A DNA stretch of 64,000 bases from Rhineura floridana (GCF_030035675.1 NC_084495.1:7161001-7225000), one strand, 5' to 3'. Numbered from the stretch's first letter, positions 1 to 11,395 are shown. Notes: generated by a model not told the origin, from the sequence alone. Numbers and translations are program-made.

Positions 1-842
1 GGTGATAAAAGTCCATATAGAAACATGTTCAAAACATCTTAAAAACAATTCCTGTAGAGATGCCGACTGGTTTTTATGATGGTCTTGTTCATATATGGCA
101 GAGCAATAAGTGAACAGGAGGCAGTTCTCTGCACCGCTAATTTATCTTTACAAATTTTACCTCTTGACAACAGGATGCAATTTCTCCCATTGCAGCCGAT
201 CCACCTAGCAGGAAAGTTGTGCTAAAAGAGACTCTTTGCCATGCTGCTGAAGCACCTGCGGTTCCCTTCTCCATGGCCAGCTGCAGACACTGGAAGTGAG
301 CTGGTGCTTTGTCTTTGCAGTTCTTGCAACGGTTGATCTTATCCCTGCAGCCTGTGGAATTTATGTGACCAGTTGTACCTCACTTTCTTCCTCTTAGACT
401 AGCAAAGCTTTCACTTACTTATGTGTGGTTCCAGAGAGAAGCTACTGTTCTGTTTCTGCCTAAGAGAGCTCTTTGTTTAGCTGTGTTTTATTTATTTTTT
501 AAAAAAGGATTTATACAGCAGAGGGTGATAAAAGCAGCACATTCTTACAAGTTTTTTTTTTTTAAAGAGAGAGGGCTAATACATAACCAGCAAGAAAAAA
601 AGTGAACATGTCTAAGAACTCCTCTGCTGCATTCCTTGTAAGGCTTCTGAATTGTACGGAAATCTGCTTTTGCTGTCTGATGTTGTTTTATGTGCAGGAC
701 TGAAATCTCAGACAACCCAACTCCAAAGCTTTGGGAGTTGCTCCTCTCCAGACTCCGTACATCAGAGGATCTTCCCTCAAGGTAAAATAAAAATGATCAG
801 AGCTTTCACACTGCTGTTGCTTTGCCTTCATTTCATCTAAAG
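1..842. other. Non-coding sequence, nothing recognised
   Basis: Probably part of NEXMIF intron 1. No gene, RNA or repeat is recognised; short ORFs here lack any family resemblance. Confidence 0.5.
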
Positions 843-965
843 TGGCCTTTCCCAACCTGATGCCGTCCAGATGTTTTGGACTACAACTCCCATCAGCTGT
901 GCTGGCTGGGGCTGATGGGAACCGTAGTTGAGAACATCTGGAGGGCACCAGGTTGGGAAAGGCTG
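843..965. mobile_element. hAT-type MITE (short palindromic)
   Basis: The ends are inverted copies (GGCCTTTCCCAACC at the left, GGTTGGGAAAGGCTG at the right) and the interior has the complementary pair CCAGATGTTTTGGACTACA and a diverged partner. It is flanked by ATCTAAAG (835-842) and ATCTGAAG (966-973), an 8-bp target-site duplication with one mismatch, as expected for hAT transposons. Non-coding. Confidence 0.85.
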
Positions 966-1734
966 ATCTGAAGCAAATGTGTCCAAAGCGCCGAAATGAT
1001 CAGATGACAAGGAATCCCCGTTCAAATTATTGGGGCCAATGTACATTTTTGGCTCCTCCAGCATCAATAAGATTTGAGGAAACCAATTAACTGGATTTAT
1101 GGTCATGCTAAGCAAGAGTCTCAATTATCCTGCCATTTGCACCTGTGCAATTCCTGTGCGTAATTCTGCCCGCTCCTTCCCATTTAACTTTTAATTATCA
1201 CTTGCATTTCTTATTGCAGCTCCTCCATACACTTAACAGGTATTAAGCCTAGAAAGAATGCTAAGTGCCTTTTTCAATGTGTTTACACCACAGAAGCATA
1301 TATTTGTCGCTTCCCTCGGTGTTGCTGTAGATCAGAGATGGGGAACGTGTTTCAGCCATTCCCTTCTCAGCCACATGCCTGGAACGGGAGCAGAGAAGGA
1401 AGTGGGCAGAGCGACAAACATGGATTTTACCTTTGGACAGTAGATTAGTTCCTACACAGTAACATATTCCTCTATATATATCACCCAAGGAAAAAAGAAG
1501 GTGGATCAGAGTTCAAGGTCCCATTCCAGCCAGGCAATCAAGGGGGGTGCAAAACAGGGCCAGTCAGAGGAATGGCCTGGGGAGAGCCCTGAGGGCCAGA
1601 TAGAGAGGCTTGGAGGGCCACAACTGGCCCTTAAGCTTGAGGGTCCCCATCACTGCGACAGCATATGTAGTGGGAGCAAAAGAGATGTCACAGCCTTGCA
1701 TGTGTCAAGGTAGAAGTGAACGCTAAATTTCTCA
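966..1734. other. Intronic DNA with MITE remnants
   Basis: Fragments resembling the ends of the GGGGAACxxGTGGCC MITE family lie near 1338-1360 and 1605-1660. No gene is seen in the rest. Confidence 0.4.
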
Positions 1735-1870
1735 CAGGGGGTGGGGAACTTGTGGCCCTCCAGATGTTGCAAGACTTCAGCTCCCAGCAGCCAGCATGGC
1801 CAGTGGTCAGGGCTGATAATGGGAGTTGTCGTCCGGCAGCATCCGGAGAGCCACAGATTAGCCACCCCTG
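1735..1870. mobile_element. hAT-type MITE, older copy
   Basis: The left end CAGGGGGTGGGGAAC and right end GCCACCCCTG are imperfect inverted repeats. The interior reads CCTCCAGATGTTGCA and CCCAGCAGCCAGCATGGCCA, typical of the palindromic family seen again near 10430 and 23305. The flanks ATTTCTCA and CTTTAACA match in only five of eight bases, so the copy is old. Confidence 0.65.
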
Positions 1871-2528
1871 CTTTAACATGTACACTTCTCACTGAACGTG
1901 CCAAGGGAAGAGCCATAGCACATAGCGTCTGCTAGAATCCCTGCATTGCATTGCAAGGATCTCTGGCATCTCCCGGCAGGGTATGGGAAGCCCCCCTGCA
2001 TGTGACTTGGGAGAGTCATTGTCCACTGACCGAGATGGACCAATGGTTCATTGTGGCATCAGGCAGCTGTTTAGGCTCCAATGGGAAATCAGGCTTAAGA
2101 ACAAATATGGGAAAGTTGAAGGGAGGTTGTCTAGTTCCGATGAGGTTCAGCCCACTGAAGGTTTTGGAAGAAGCTGGCCCAGCAGGGGTTTGAAGGAGAG
2201 AGGAGGGTTGAGAACTCTGGTTCAGAGAACAAGGGAAACCACAGAGACGCCTGTCAGGACCCTGGACAGATCACAGAGGAAAGGGTCCCAGCTCCAAATG
2301 AGCCTGAATGCCCCTTCCAGGCTCCACTCCCTCGTTGGGAAGGGCAGCCTTTGGACATGGGACCAAGCACTTGGTCACCTCTCTGTCAGTTTCTGCCTGC
2401 GTTGGGAAGTTGACACTCAGATGCCTGAAACACCCAGTGTGGAGGAGGCTGATCCTTTGAAGGGAAACAGTCTTGCTATTGCTTTCTCAGGGGGTTCTCA
2501 TCCAGGGTGGCCTCTGCTGCCTCCTGAC
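1871..2528. other. Intronic DNA, nothing recognised
   Basis: A 183-codon open frame at 1983-2534 has no recognisable domain and runs into a transposon, so I treat it as chance. Confidence 0.4.
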
Positions 2529-2924
2529 CAGTAGTGTAGTGGCAAATTCAGAAGTGAAAGGTCCTTCATGACTGTCATAGCCATGCCCCCTCTCTCCATT
2601 TTGTCTGCTGGGTTGAGAATGAGATCCTTATTAATGCCCTCCCACAACAACAGAAGTCCCTAGGAGCCAATAAGCATGGAAGGGGAGGATGTTAGCTACT
2701 GAGAAGAGTCTTCTCCCTGGCTGACTCACCCCCCCCTTCACTCTGATTGTCTCCAGTCAGCAGAAAAGAATAAGGAAGCAAGTTACAAGACTTTTCTCAG
2801 CTCCTAACAGATTCCCCTTTTTGCTGATTGGATCACAAGATGCTAGAGACATAGGGACCCTGCTCCCAAAAACATAAGGGGTCTAAGACACACACACCCA
2901 AGACCCTGGACAAATACAGCCCTG
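2529..2924. mobile_element. hAT-like non-autonomous element, copy 1
   Basis: Starts CAGTAGTGTAGTGGC and ends in sequence related to GACAACTACACCCCTG, an imperfect terminal inverted repeat. It is flanked by a perfect 8-bp duplication CTCCTGAC (2521-2528 and 2925-2932). No coding capacity. The interior carries repeated CCAAT/ATTGG-containing motifs. Same family as 11396-11801, 32886-33225 and 37077-37473. Confidence 0.9.
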
Positions 2925-3237
2925 CTCCTGACTCAGAGTTGGGGTACCTCTGCAACTGGCATCAGTTCCACACACTTGACTGGCTCCCTTCCCTCTATGT
3001 CACAAGTCTGTGATTTTTTTAAAAAAGAAGATCCACAGGAATATTCACATCTGTGTTTAAATGTTTTTAAGTCTATTTTATCTCACAACACTCTGCTAAA
3101 TTATTTCCTCTCAAAGTATGCATTTTAAGATGTGTTTTGATACATTTGAATTACTGAGAGCTGTGTTCCTGCTCAGACCAGTAGCAGATCTGAAACCCTG
3201 TAACTTGGGTGGGTGAGGGATCAAACCTTCTAGGACC

Positions 3238-3405
3238 TTCTAGGAACACAGGAAGCTGCCTTATACTGTGTCAGACCATTGGTCCATCTAGCTCAGTATT
3301 GTCTGCAATGATTGGCCGTGCCTCTTCAGGGTTTCAGGTGGGGGACATTCCCAACCCTACCTAGGGATGCCAGAGACGAGGGTCCTGGGTCTGCCTGTTT
3401 GGTAG
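3238..3405 (-). repeat. tRNA-derived SINE, tail part
   Basis: The reverse strand reads the SINE body ending in GGACCAATGGTCTGACACAG and CAGCTTCCTGTGTTCCT, the same as the complete copy at 61688-61862. The tRNA-like head is absent or degraded. Confidence 0.75.
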
Positions 3406-3777
3406 TGAGCTGGGCTCCCTCTTGCTGCCGTCCCCCCCTCTTCTTTTGCAATGGTAATGCTTTCCCTCCCCCTTTGGGGGGAGACTTGTAAAAGGGGGCT
3501 GGCATTTGCAACCTACTGCAGTCCGGTTCAAGGGTCAGCTCAGATATAAGTTTAGATTGACTCAAAATGGGCCACAAGCTTTTTTTCAGGGGAGGGAGGC
3601 TTTTTTTAATCTCCCCTTTTGAAAAAAACTTAAATTTTGAAAAACTCCATCTGCAGATTTGACTCTCCTTAGGTTGGGATGTCACCTGTTGAAGAACAAT
3701 GGTGTAGATGATGACACAAGACGTTTGCCCTGAAGGACGTTGGTTAGGCCAAAGAAACTCAACAGGGTCTCTCTCAC

Positions 3778-3806
3778 TCCCTCTCTCTCTCTCTCTCTCT
3801 CTCTCT
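3778..3806. repeat. (CT)n microsatellite
   Basis: Uninterrupted CT dinucleotides directly upstream of a SINE. Confidence 0.95.
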
Positions 3807-3833
3807 GGATTTCCTTAGGGTATGGAAATCCAC

Positions 3834-3950
3834 GAGAGCCAGTGTGGTGTAGTGGCTAGAGTGTTGTACTACGACCTGGGAGACCAGGGTTTGAATCTCC
3901 ACATAGTCATGAAGCTCACTGGGTGACCTTGGGCCAATCACTGCCCAAGT
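3834..3950 (+). repeat. tRNA-derived squamate SINE, head part
   Basis: It begins GAGCCAGTGTGGTGTAGTGG and contains the B-box-like GGTTTGAATCTCC, then GTGACCTTGGGCCAATCACTG. Truncated relative to the copy at 13133-13332. Confidence 0.8.
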
Positions 3951-4844
3951 CATTCCATAGAGGTATGGAATAGGGAGGCTGGGTTGTTCTCCTGAAGGCT
4001 AGCCTTTTCTGCATTGCTCCATATTTACCTCTGTTTCTGCAACCACATTACTTGCCTCCTAGCCTCTTTCTGTCAGGATCCTCCCTCCATCCCTGTCTGC
4101 TCCAAATGGGATTTTTAAAAAAGCCCTCAAAAGGGGACCAGTGTGGCACACAAGTTCTCTGTCATCATTATCACCCACCCTGTTGGCACTAAATTTTTTT
4201 TTAAAATGTAGTATCCATATTTCATTTAGTGATGGCATTAAGAAACTGCATCATATACTAGAGTTGTGCTTGTTAAGGCTTATTAGAATTTTATTTCTGT
4301 GTAGTTTCATGCCTACCCTTCCTAGATCTACATGCTTCTTTTCATCTAAACAAGCTTAAAAAAAAAACTGTCGCGTTAAGAAATCTAAAATACCTTAGAG
4401 TTTTTTTTAAAACAACAACAACTGAAACAGGTTAAAAACCTAATTTACTTTTCACCACTGATGCTAATAGATTACTTTTTTCCACTTCGTTGGGTTTGAA
4501 AAATGAATATTGGACTGATTCTGCTTTTGATACTTGTCAGTTTCTATCCAGACTCACTTTGTAGCACCAGGCTGTAATTTGGGCTTTGAAAGTGAAAGCA
4601 CTGCAGAGAAGTATTTTTCAGGGGTGGGGACTGAGACAGATTTTGATGGTGTTTATTTTTGCTTTTTTAAAAAAATATATGAAATGTTTTGAAGCTCACA
4701 AGCAGCTCAATTCACAGCTGCAGTCCAGAAAACCTGAATGTGGGTGTTGGGTGCCACTTAATGTTGAGATGAGTCTGAATGGTGTTGCCATACTCCTATG
4801 TCACTTTTTAAATATGAAAAGGAGAAGCATAGAGAGCTATCTGT
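3951..4844. other. A/T-rich intronic DNA
   Basis: Nothing recognised beyond A- and T-runs. Confidence 0.4.
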
Positions 4845-5002
4845 TGGTGAGCTCAGTATCGTCAGCATTAACAGGGAGGGGCTCTCCAGAGTTTCAGACT
4901 GGGCACATCGCCAGCCCTACCTGGAGTTGCCATTGGGGTTGAACCTGGGACTTTCTGCACGCAAAGCAGATGCTCTGCCACTGCGCTGTGGCCCTTCCCT
5001 AA
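4845..5002 (-). repeat. tRNA-derived SINE with head
   Basis: On the reverse strand the tRNA-like head reads CAGTGGCAGAGCATCTGCTT with the B-box-like GGTTCAACCCC, then the body GTAGGGCTGGCGATGTGCCC. Same family as 61688-61862. Confidence 0.8.
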
Positions 5003-5192
5003 GTAACTACAGGAGGCTGCAATTGTGGGGGAAATAGTTCGACACCTTCTGAGCTGCTATGGCATATCTTGAACCTTTTCCTCCGTGAGAAGCAAGGCAG
5101 CTTTGGTTGGGTGATACTCTTGAATGGAAAAATCGGGTGGAGAAGGAATGGTTAACTGAAGTTTGCACCTTCCTGCACCTGCTTCTCATAAA

Positions 5193-5219
5193 ATCATCAT
5201 CATCATCATCATCATCATC
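5193..5219. repeat. (ATC)n microsatellite
   Basis: Nine ATC units. Confidence 0.95.
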
Positions 5220-5394
5220 TGGGAAACTTACAAATGGCTGCATGCAATGGGTCCTTTGAGTTTAGATGAGAGACTCTTGGGGAACCTAATTCACATAGCT
5301 CTGAGCTTCTTGGGGAAGGAGATGCAACAACCTTCTCCAACCTGTTTGAGCAGGCAGCAAGCTGGCAGCAGATGGAGTAGAGAATAAACAGAAT

Positions 5395-5650
5395 AAACAG
5401 CAGCAAGGTGTTCAGGAGGACAGAGTCCCTGCCGCTCATTCCGGCAGGCATCGCAAGGGTGCATGTGTTGCTGTGCACACACGGTGCACTCTGCTGCTGC
5501 ACTGCTGCATTTGTTTGAGCGAGCAGCAGCAAGGTGTCCAAGAGGATGGAGCTGTGTGTTGTGCCAAGCAGCCTGTCCTGCGCCTCTACGCTAGCCTGCT
5601 TGCCCTCAGGTGTGGTGGAGGGTGCTGTCCCAGCCCCAGTTTACATGTAG
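5395..5650. repeat. Dispersed repeat of unknown family, copy 1
   Basis: About 250 bases similar to 60215-60445, including CATTCCGGCAGGCATCGCAA, CTGCTGCACTGCTGCATTTG, GTGCCAAGCAGCCTGTC and CTTGCCCTCAGGTGTGGTGG. A unit AGCAGCAAGGTGT.CA.GAGGA occurs twice inside the copy (5400 and 5527). No terminal repeats or coding homology recognised. Confidence 0.7.
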
Positions 5651-6451
5651 TGGCCTCAGTCCAAACCCAAGCATGTGCAGCTGCCTGATCCGCATGCATG
5701 TGGCTTCAGTTAGTTGTACTGAGTAGTACCAAATATCTGTACAAGTGAGGAGATTAAATCCAGTCCTCACTCCCCATCCCAAAGTGCTGGCTTGTGCTGT
5801 TGGGGTGCACAGTTCCCACTCCATTTGGGGCTTCTCTCTACCTGTGACCCTGGGCTAGTTCTGGGTGGGCATGCAGAGTATAGAATATGAAGTGATCAAT
5901 TAGTGATTTCTAATCACTGTGGTTAGTATTAAAAAAAACAGGTGTTTGTGTGTGGGTGTATGCATAGCTCACTGTCATTTCTTATGATAAAATGCAGTGT
6001 ACGTGATTCTACATGTGTTCTCAAACAGGAAAAACCAGAGCTTGCGTTGTTTTTGCACAGGGGAGGAACATCTAAACAATAGTCAATAACTAATAGGGTG
6101 CCCCTCAGATGAGAAACATTTTTATTGTGCTACTGTGTTATATAATAGAGACAGTTTAATTTTAGGAGTCCCATATTAAATAAACTTCTTTTTTAAGATG
6201 ACACATTCAATCTCTCCCTCTTCCCACCCCACTCCAATTTGCTTCCCTTTGTGGTGACATTACAGGGCTTTTGGTATTATTAAATATTGACTTATTTATA
6301 TACTGCAACCAATATATTTAAATGACTCAAGGCTATCAAACAGTACACAGAGCTAGTATATGTAAAAACATGTTCCGTTCAGTGATACTCTTATTCAAAC
6401 ACCCACATTCATTTGGATTTGTTTGTTGCACCATCTGTTGTGCCTTCTCAT
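5651..6451. other. Intronic DNA, nothing recognised
   Basis: A/T-rich towards 5900-6350. No repeat or gene recognised. Confidence 0.4.
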
Positions 6452-6768
6452 AAATTAGATCCATGGCGCAGAGTGGTAAGCGGCGGTAACGCAGCCGAAC
6501 GCTCTGCTCACGGACGGAGTTCGATTCCAATGGAAGGAGGAAGTCGAATCTCCGGTAAAAGGGGTCGAGGTCCACTCAGCCTTCCATCCATCCGTGGTCG
6601 GTAAAATGAGTACCCGGCATACGCTGGGGGGTAAAGAAAGGCCGTGGACGGAACTGGCAATCCCACCCCATATATACGGTCTGCCTAGTAAACGTCGCAA
6701 GACATCACCCTAAGAGTTGGAAACGACTTGCACTACAAGTGCGGGGGACACCATTACCTTTTTTTAAC
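6452..6768 (+). repeat. Sauria-type SINE
   Basis: The tRNA-like head is CATGGCGCAGAGTGGTAAGC with a B-box-like GGAGTTCGATTCC. The 3' part is a BovB-like tail: GAGTTGGAAACGACTTGCAC, then TGCGGGGGACACC and TTACCTTTTT. This head/tail pairing is the hallmark of squamate Sauria SINEs, which are moved by BovB LINEs. It looks near full length. Confidence 0.85.
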
Positions 6769-8289
6769 AACCATTGCCTCTTAGTGTGTGTGTAGACATT
6801 GTACCTTACAGCACATGTGGGCAACTTGAGGCCTGCAGGTTGCATGCATCCTTTGGAAGCCTTCAGTGTGGTCTGTGCAGGTGGCCAACTAGTGGCTATC
6901 CATCCCTGCCACTAAGTTCCCCATTGAAACCATGCTCAGTCATTTGACACCACTTCCATGCAGAACCTCCCTCAAATGGCTGGCTATGCAAAAGAACCCT
7001 TCCTACGAGATTTTTCTCCTAACCATTCCTTCCTGAGCAATTTCTCAGAGCTCCATTCCACCTTGTATGGACCACAGAGATGCCACTTAAAGAAGAATCC
7101 CCACCCTCCCCACTGGCAATATCATCTTACCATGTGGTCATATATTATTGGTACATTCCAAGGCTCAGTGCAGACACCAGCAGCTGATGTGGCACAGCAA
7201 GGGGAAAACTCCCCAGCGAGCACCATGTTAGCAGCCCTTGTTATGTTTCAAAGCATCAGTATGTTTTGGGAGAATAGTGGTATAATGCTACCGGTTAGAC
7301 TGGTTTGCATTCTTGCTTATCCTTAAGGTCTTTTGGCATTAATGGTGTCATGCCAGCCACTGAGAATGTGGAATGGTTTGCTAAGAAAGAAAGGCTGGTC
7401 CAATGGAGAATTATTATGGGATTTGCAACAGCTCCATTGTACATTTTCCTGCTTTTGCATTCTCTCCTCTAATCCCATAATTTCAATAATCTCCCCAAAA
7501 GGGTGTAATCCTGGCCAGATGAATAAAGATGGGATCTTGCTTTCCAGTGGCAGAAACTGGTTCTGACTTTTGAACAGAATGATACAGCATAAGAGATCTT
7601 TTCTCCTCTCTTGTTTTTTTCCAATTGACTATCCGATGCAAAGGAGATAATGTGGAAGTTTATTTTCAGCGCAGATAATAAACCCAAAGCCACTGTTGCT
7701 TGCAGCATTCCCTGTGAAATTTAATACGGATCGACAATTCCTAGTACCATTCATTTATTTCTCCCCTTCCCCCTCCCTTTCTCTGACATTACGAGTGCTA
7801 GAGAATATTTTCAGTGGAGCAGAAAACAAACGCACGTTACACATATGTTTTTTACTCAGGCAGAAGATGTAAAGATTCAATATGGAATTTTCTGGTCAAA
7901 AGTGTTTATTGTTGCGAATGCATAATGAGAAATCTGGACACCATGATAACTAGGATATGCCAGCAGCAGCTGAACCAGAGTTCCTTTTTTCCTCACAATA
8001 CTCTTTGATTAAAATCATTATAGTAACTAGTAGCAACACTACAGTTAATCTTGAGTTGGCATTTCTCGTTGGGGTGTGCCTCAGCTCAAGCTGTCAATCC
8101 TCATGCAGTTGAAAACGCCAGCGCCAAAATGGTTTCAGTCCACTGGGCCACTTTAAAAGGGTACCTTTAATGCACACAAACCTGTATATTTATTTATCCT
8201 TGGGGGTTTTATGGCTCCTTTTAAAATGTCCGTAGCAGTTACATAGAAACAGAAGCATTTTGGAAGAACATCAAGTATGTGGATGTTGT
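6769..8289. other. Intronic DNA, nothing recognised
   Basis: An open frame at 6958-7326 (122 codons) has no family resemblance. No clear repeat. Confidence 0.4.
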
Positions 8290-8520
8290 TGGTTTTTCAT
8301 TCTAAAAAAAGTTTAGTTCCCAGTGTGGTTTAGTAATCAATTGCTCTTCCTAGGAAGCTCTGGGAATTGTAGCTCTCTGTGGTAGGAACAGAAGGTCTCC
8401 TAACAATTCTTAGCACCCTTAACAAACTACCATTTCCAGGATTCTTGAGGGGAAGCCATGGCTATTTCAAGTAGCATGATACTGTTTTAAATGTATAGTG
8501 AAGCTGGGGCCTAAGATGAT
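8290..8520. mobile_element. Palindromic MITE (AACTCTGGGAATTGTAGCTC family)
   Basis: Contains CTCTGGGAATTGTAGCTCTC in one arm and ACAAACTACCATTTCCAGGATTC in the other, with GGGGAAGCCATGGC near the right end. The same family occurs at 10573-10835, 54575-54650 and 62200-62390. Confidence 0.65.
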
Positions 8521-8788
8521 TTATTACTCCTCAATGGGTTTGTCTGCACCCAAGTTGTTACAGTTTAAATTCGAGTTTTCTCCTCCTCCAGTTTAATTAT
8601 TTTGCACTTTGGTTTTTATCTATATTAGACTGTAGGCCTGTTTAAACACAGCCTGTCGTCTTACATGCTCTGTCCAGCACCCTTCTATTGACATGCACAA
8701 CAATGCATATGATCTTTAGGTCCTTTCCGAGCTGTGCAGGGTTACGTCTGTTATTGCAACCGCAAGTTGCAGTATCACTCCTGCAATG

Positions 8789-8945
8789 TAAGAACATAAG
8801 AACATAAGAAGAGCCTGCTGGATCAGGCCAGTGGCCCATCTAGTCCAGCATCCTGTTCTCACAGTGGCCAACCAGGTGCCTGGGGGAAGCCTGTGATCCT
8901 GTGAGGTGTCTGTCTCTGTCTCCTGGTGGGAATAGAAGGATCTGC
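8789..8945 (-). mobile_element. CR1 LINE 3' end
   Basis: The reverse strand ends GCCTGATCCAGCAGGCTCTTC, TTATGTTCTTATGTTCTTA, the short terminal repeat of this CR1 subfamily. It matches the + strand tails at 20212-20447 and 30068-30650. Confidence 0.85.
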
Positions 8946-9377
8946 CCATTTTGGTTCACTCATTTTCTCATTTTTCCAATCTTAAATTCAGTTCTCCACA
9001 TTTCTGCATAATTTGTAATTTTTTTTTAAACAATCTTCATGAAAATCCATCAGCGTTTTAGTGTGAAGTTCTAATAAACACATTTTTGTCTGCCTTTTTG
9101 ACCAATGTACACATTTCTGCAAGCAATTTCTCCTAATGTAATGCATTTTTGTATGCTGTTTCCACTAATGTATTCATTATTTGCAACATTTGGAGAAGTG
9201 CACATTTCAAACATCGGCCGTGTTTTTGTTCACATGTTGTTCCAGGAAGTGCAAATTCAGTAGGGTTGCCTCTAAATGAGAACTGAACCAAATTTCTCCC
9301 TGGTAACAGCCCCTATTTTAGTACATTTTACATCCCACCTATTTTTATTATGGAACTCAAGTCCTCATACATGCAGT
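8946..9377. other. Intronic DNA, nothing recognised
   Basis: A/T-rich. No repeat recognised. Confidence 0.35.
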
Positions 9378-9435
9378 TCCTGGGCAATCTCTCATCCAGG
9401 CACAGACGTGACTCCAGCCTGCTTAGCTTCAGCAG
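9378..9435 (-). repeat. 5S rRNA-like remnant
   Basis: The reverse strand shows AAGCTAAGCAGG followed by sequence ending in GGATGAGAGATTGCCCAGGAA, the order and spacing of the 5S rRNA internal region (GGAAGCTAAGCAGGGTC... CTTGGATGGGAGACC..). It is diverged and short, so it is a 5S-derived retroposon or SINE piece rather than a gene. Confidence 0.55.
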
Positions 9436-10501
9436 GTGGGCTGCATCATGCTCCCTGGTTCAGATCATGCCGGCATCTGTCCATCCGTCTGTCTGTCCTT
9501 CCCTTTTCTCTCCCACTAGCAGCACTGGGATGGAGACTCCTCAGGGTCATTTTTATCTCTGCACGCTCAGGCTGCTACTGATTGGCTGCCAGCCAGCAGC
9601 AGGTGCCTCCTTCATCCTGTTGGAGGTGAGGAAAAGTGGGGGATATCCCTCCTTGCACACTCCTTCACCCCGTCCTGGGGCTCACTTATTGATAAAAAGT
9701 TGGGGAGGGGAAGAAGGAAGGAAGGAGCGGGCTATCCCCCCATGCTCAGGCCTGGTGAGCCCCTCCACACCCTGTACTGGGGTTTGTTTGTTTGTTGGAG
9801 GTTGGGGAGAGAGGGATGGAATGATGGGGGGTCCCTGCATGCTCAGGCTTTTGTTGTCCGGTGGCGGGGTGGAGCAGGTGGCGGGGGCTTCCTTTGCCCC
9901 AGGGAGAAGCTTTTGTGAACTGGGTGTGTGTGTGTGCATGTGTGTGTTACTGAGAGAGCGACATAGGTGTGAGTTGTGCGAGAAGGACAGAGGCGGTGGT
10001 GCGTGTGATGGAGGGAGGGAGGGATCTTTCTGTTGTCTGTGACAGAAAAAGGAGGTAAGTATGTAGATGTGTCAGGGGCGCACTTGGGCAGAGAGAGAGA
10101 CGGAGTCATATATGTGTGATTGTGTGTATATAAAATGTGTGTTGCTTGTGTTTGAGAGGGATGGTGACAGAGAGAGGGAGATGCATGTGTGTCTGTGATC
10201 ACTATGTGTGAACTCTGTGTCCTTGCAAGAGCAACAGTGGCATGGCCACCTTGTATATTTTCCCTAGCACTGGAGAATGCTACCTGTTGTTATTGGACAA
10301 CAACAGAGTGTGTGTGTGCGTGCTGCACAAGAAAAGGAAAGGGGTGAGAGAAGCGTTTTAAAATTGATCGTGTGAGTACCGGCACTTCATTTTTTGCAAC
10401 AACAACAACAAAAAACCAAAACAAAGCACTGGTCAGGGATGCTGGGAGTTGAAGTCCAACAGCGTCTGGAGGGCTACAGGTTCCCCATCCGTTGTTCAGG
10501 T
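9436..10501. other. GT- and G-rich low-complexity intronic DNA
   Basis: Contains TG runs at 9925-9948 and 10110-10142 and GGAGGGAGGG at 10010-10022. Open frames of up to 230 codons reflect the biased composition. A half-palindrome of the 1735-type MITE lies at 10435-10495 (GGGAGTTGAAGTCCAACAGC). Confidence 0.45.
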
Positions 10502-11010
10502 CAGTGGTATCCAAACGTTTTCCCCCATGGACCACTTGAAATTTGCTGAAGGTCTTGGCAGACCACTTAGGCCACAGTCTCACTATACATTTATTCCACT
10601 ACTGTTCCACTTTAATTAGTCATGGCTTCCCCCAAAGAATGGTTTAACAGTCAGTCCCTCTTCCCAGAGAACTCTGGGAATTATAGCTCTGGGAGGAGAA
10701 TAGGGGTCTCCTAACACCTCTCAGCACCTTTCACAAACTACACTTCCCAGGATTCCATGGGGGAAGCCATGACTGTTTAAAGTAGAATAATAGTGGAAAA
10801 AATATATGGTGTGAGTGCAGTCCTGGTCATTTTTTCTGCTTCTCATTGCAATTCTAATCAGTTGTGCTAGATGCTGTGTGAATTTTATTTGTATTATTGT
10901 TTCTTTCATCTACTGCGTTGTATTTTATTGAATTACAACTTAAATTCCATAGAACAAAATAAAACATAAGAAATAAAAGAAGCAATAGATATACAATAAG
11001 AAATCAATGT
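10502..11010. mobile_element. hAT-type MITE interrupted by another MITE
   Basis: The start CAGTGGTATCCAAACG and GGACCACTTGAAATTTGCTG match the right end of the element at 34885-35259 in reverse. Its A/T-rich interior reappears after 10836. The break at about 10573-10835 is filled by a different palindromic MITE. The right end is unclear. Confidence 0.55.
10573..10835. mobile_element. Palindromic MITE inserted in a MITE
   Basis: The arms read CAGTCTCACTATACATTTAT and ATATGGTGTGAGTGCAGTC, with GAACTCTGGGAATTATAGCT opposite ACAAACTACACTTCCCAGGA. Same family as 8290-8520 and 62200-62390. Confidence 0.65.
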
Positions 11011-11210
11011 GAATGTTTAACATGGAGCCACAGAAGACCACCACTCAAGGAACAGCCTGAACAAGGATCTGAAGTTTACCCACCTCTAAACACCAAAATA
11101 AGCTTTGCACTACTCTCATTCAGGCAGTGCAATAACTCCTGTTTCTTATTCCTAGGTATTTGGCCTCAGGGCATCGTGTGTTAAAGCTCACAGCACAAAA
11201 ACAAGATGTT

Positions 11211-11372
11211 TTCAAAGCTTTTTTAAAGAACGTTTCTAAAATTGTTTTGTTTTAATGTATTTTAAAGTCTGTTTTTATGATGTTTTAAAGTGTGTTTAGT
11301 GCTTTTGTTTGCTGCCCTGGGCTCCCGCTGGGAGGAAGGGCGGGATATAAATCAAATAATAAATAAATAAAA
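11211..11372 (+). mobile_element. L2-like LINE 3' tail
   Basis: Ends GCCCTGGGCTCCCGCTGGGA, GGAAGGGCGGGATATAAATC then (AAATA)n, the usual L2 3' end. Closely matches 62870-63036. Confidence 0.8.
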
Positions 11373-11395
11373 ACAAGTGTGAGGATGGAGATGAT

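Noticed and set aside
1983-2534. 183-codon open frame
   Set aside because: No domain or homology recognised, and its end lies inside a hAT-like element. Best taken as chance.
6455-6530. tRNA-like sequence with GGAGTTCGATTCC
   Set aside because: It is the head of the Sauria-type SINE with its BovB-like tail.
6958-7326. 122-codon frame as possible exon
   Set aside because: No splice context or conserved motif; intronic A/T-rich DNA.
9350-10202. Overlapping frames of up to 230 codons on both strands
   Set aside because: They follow GT- and G-rich low-complexity DNA, and the predicted peptides (CVCMCV, Thr/His runs) are compositional.
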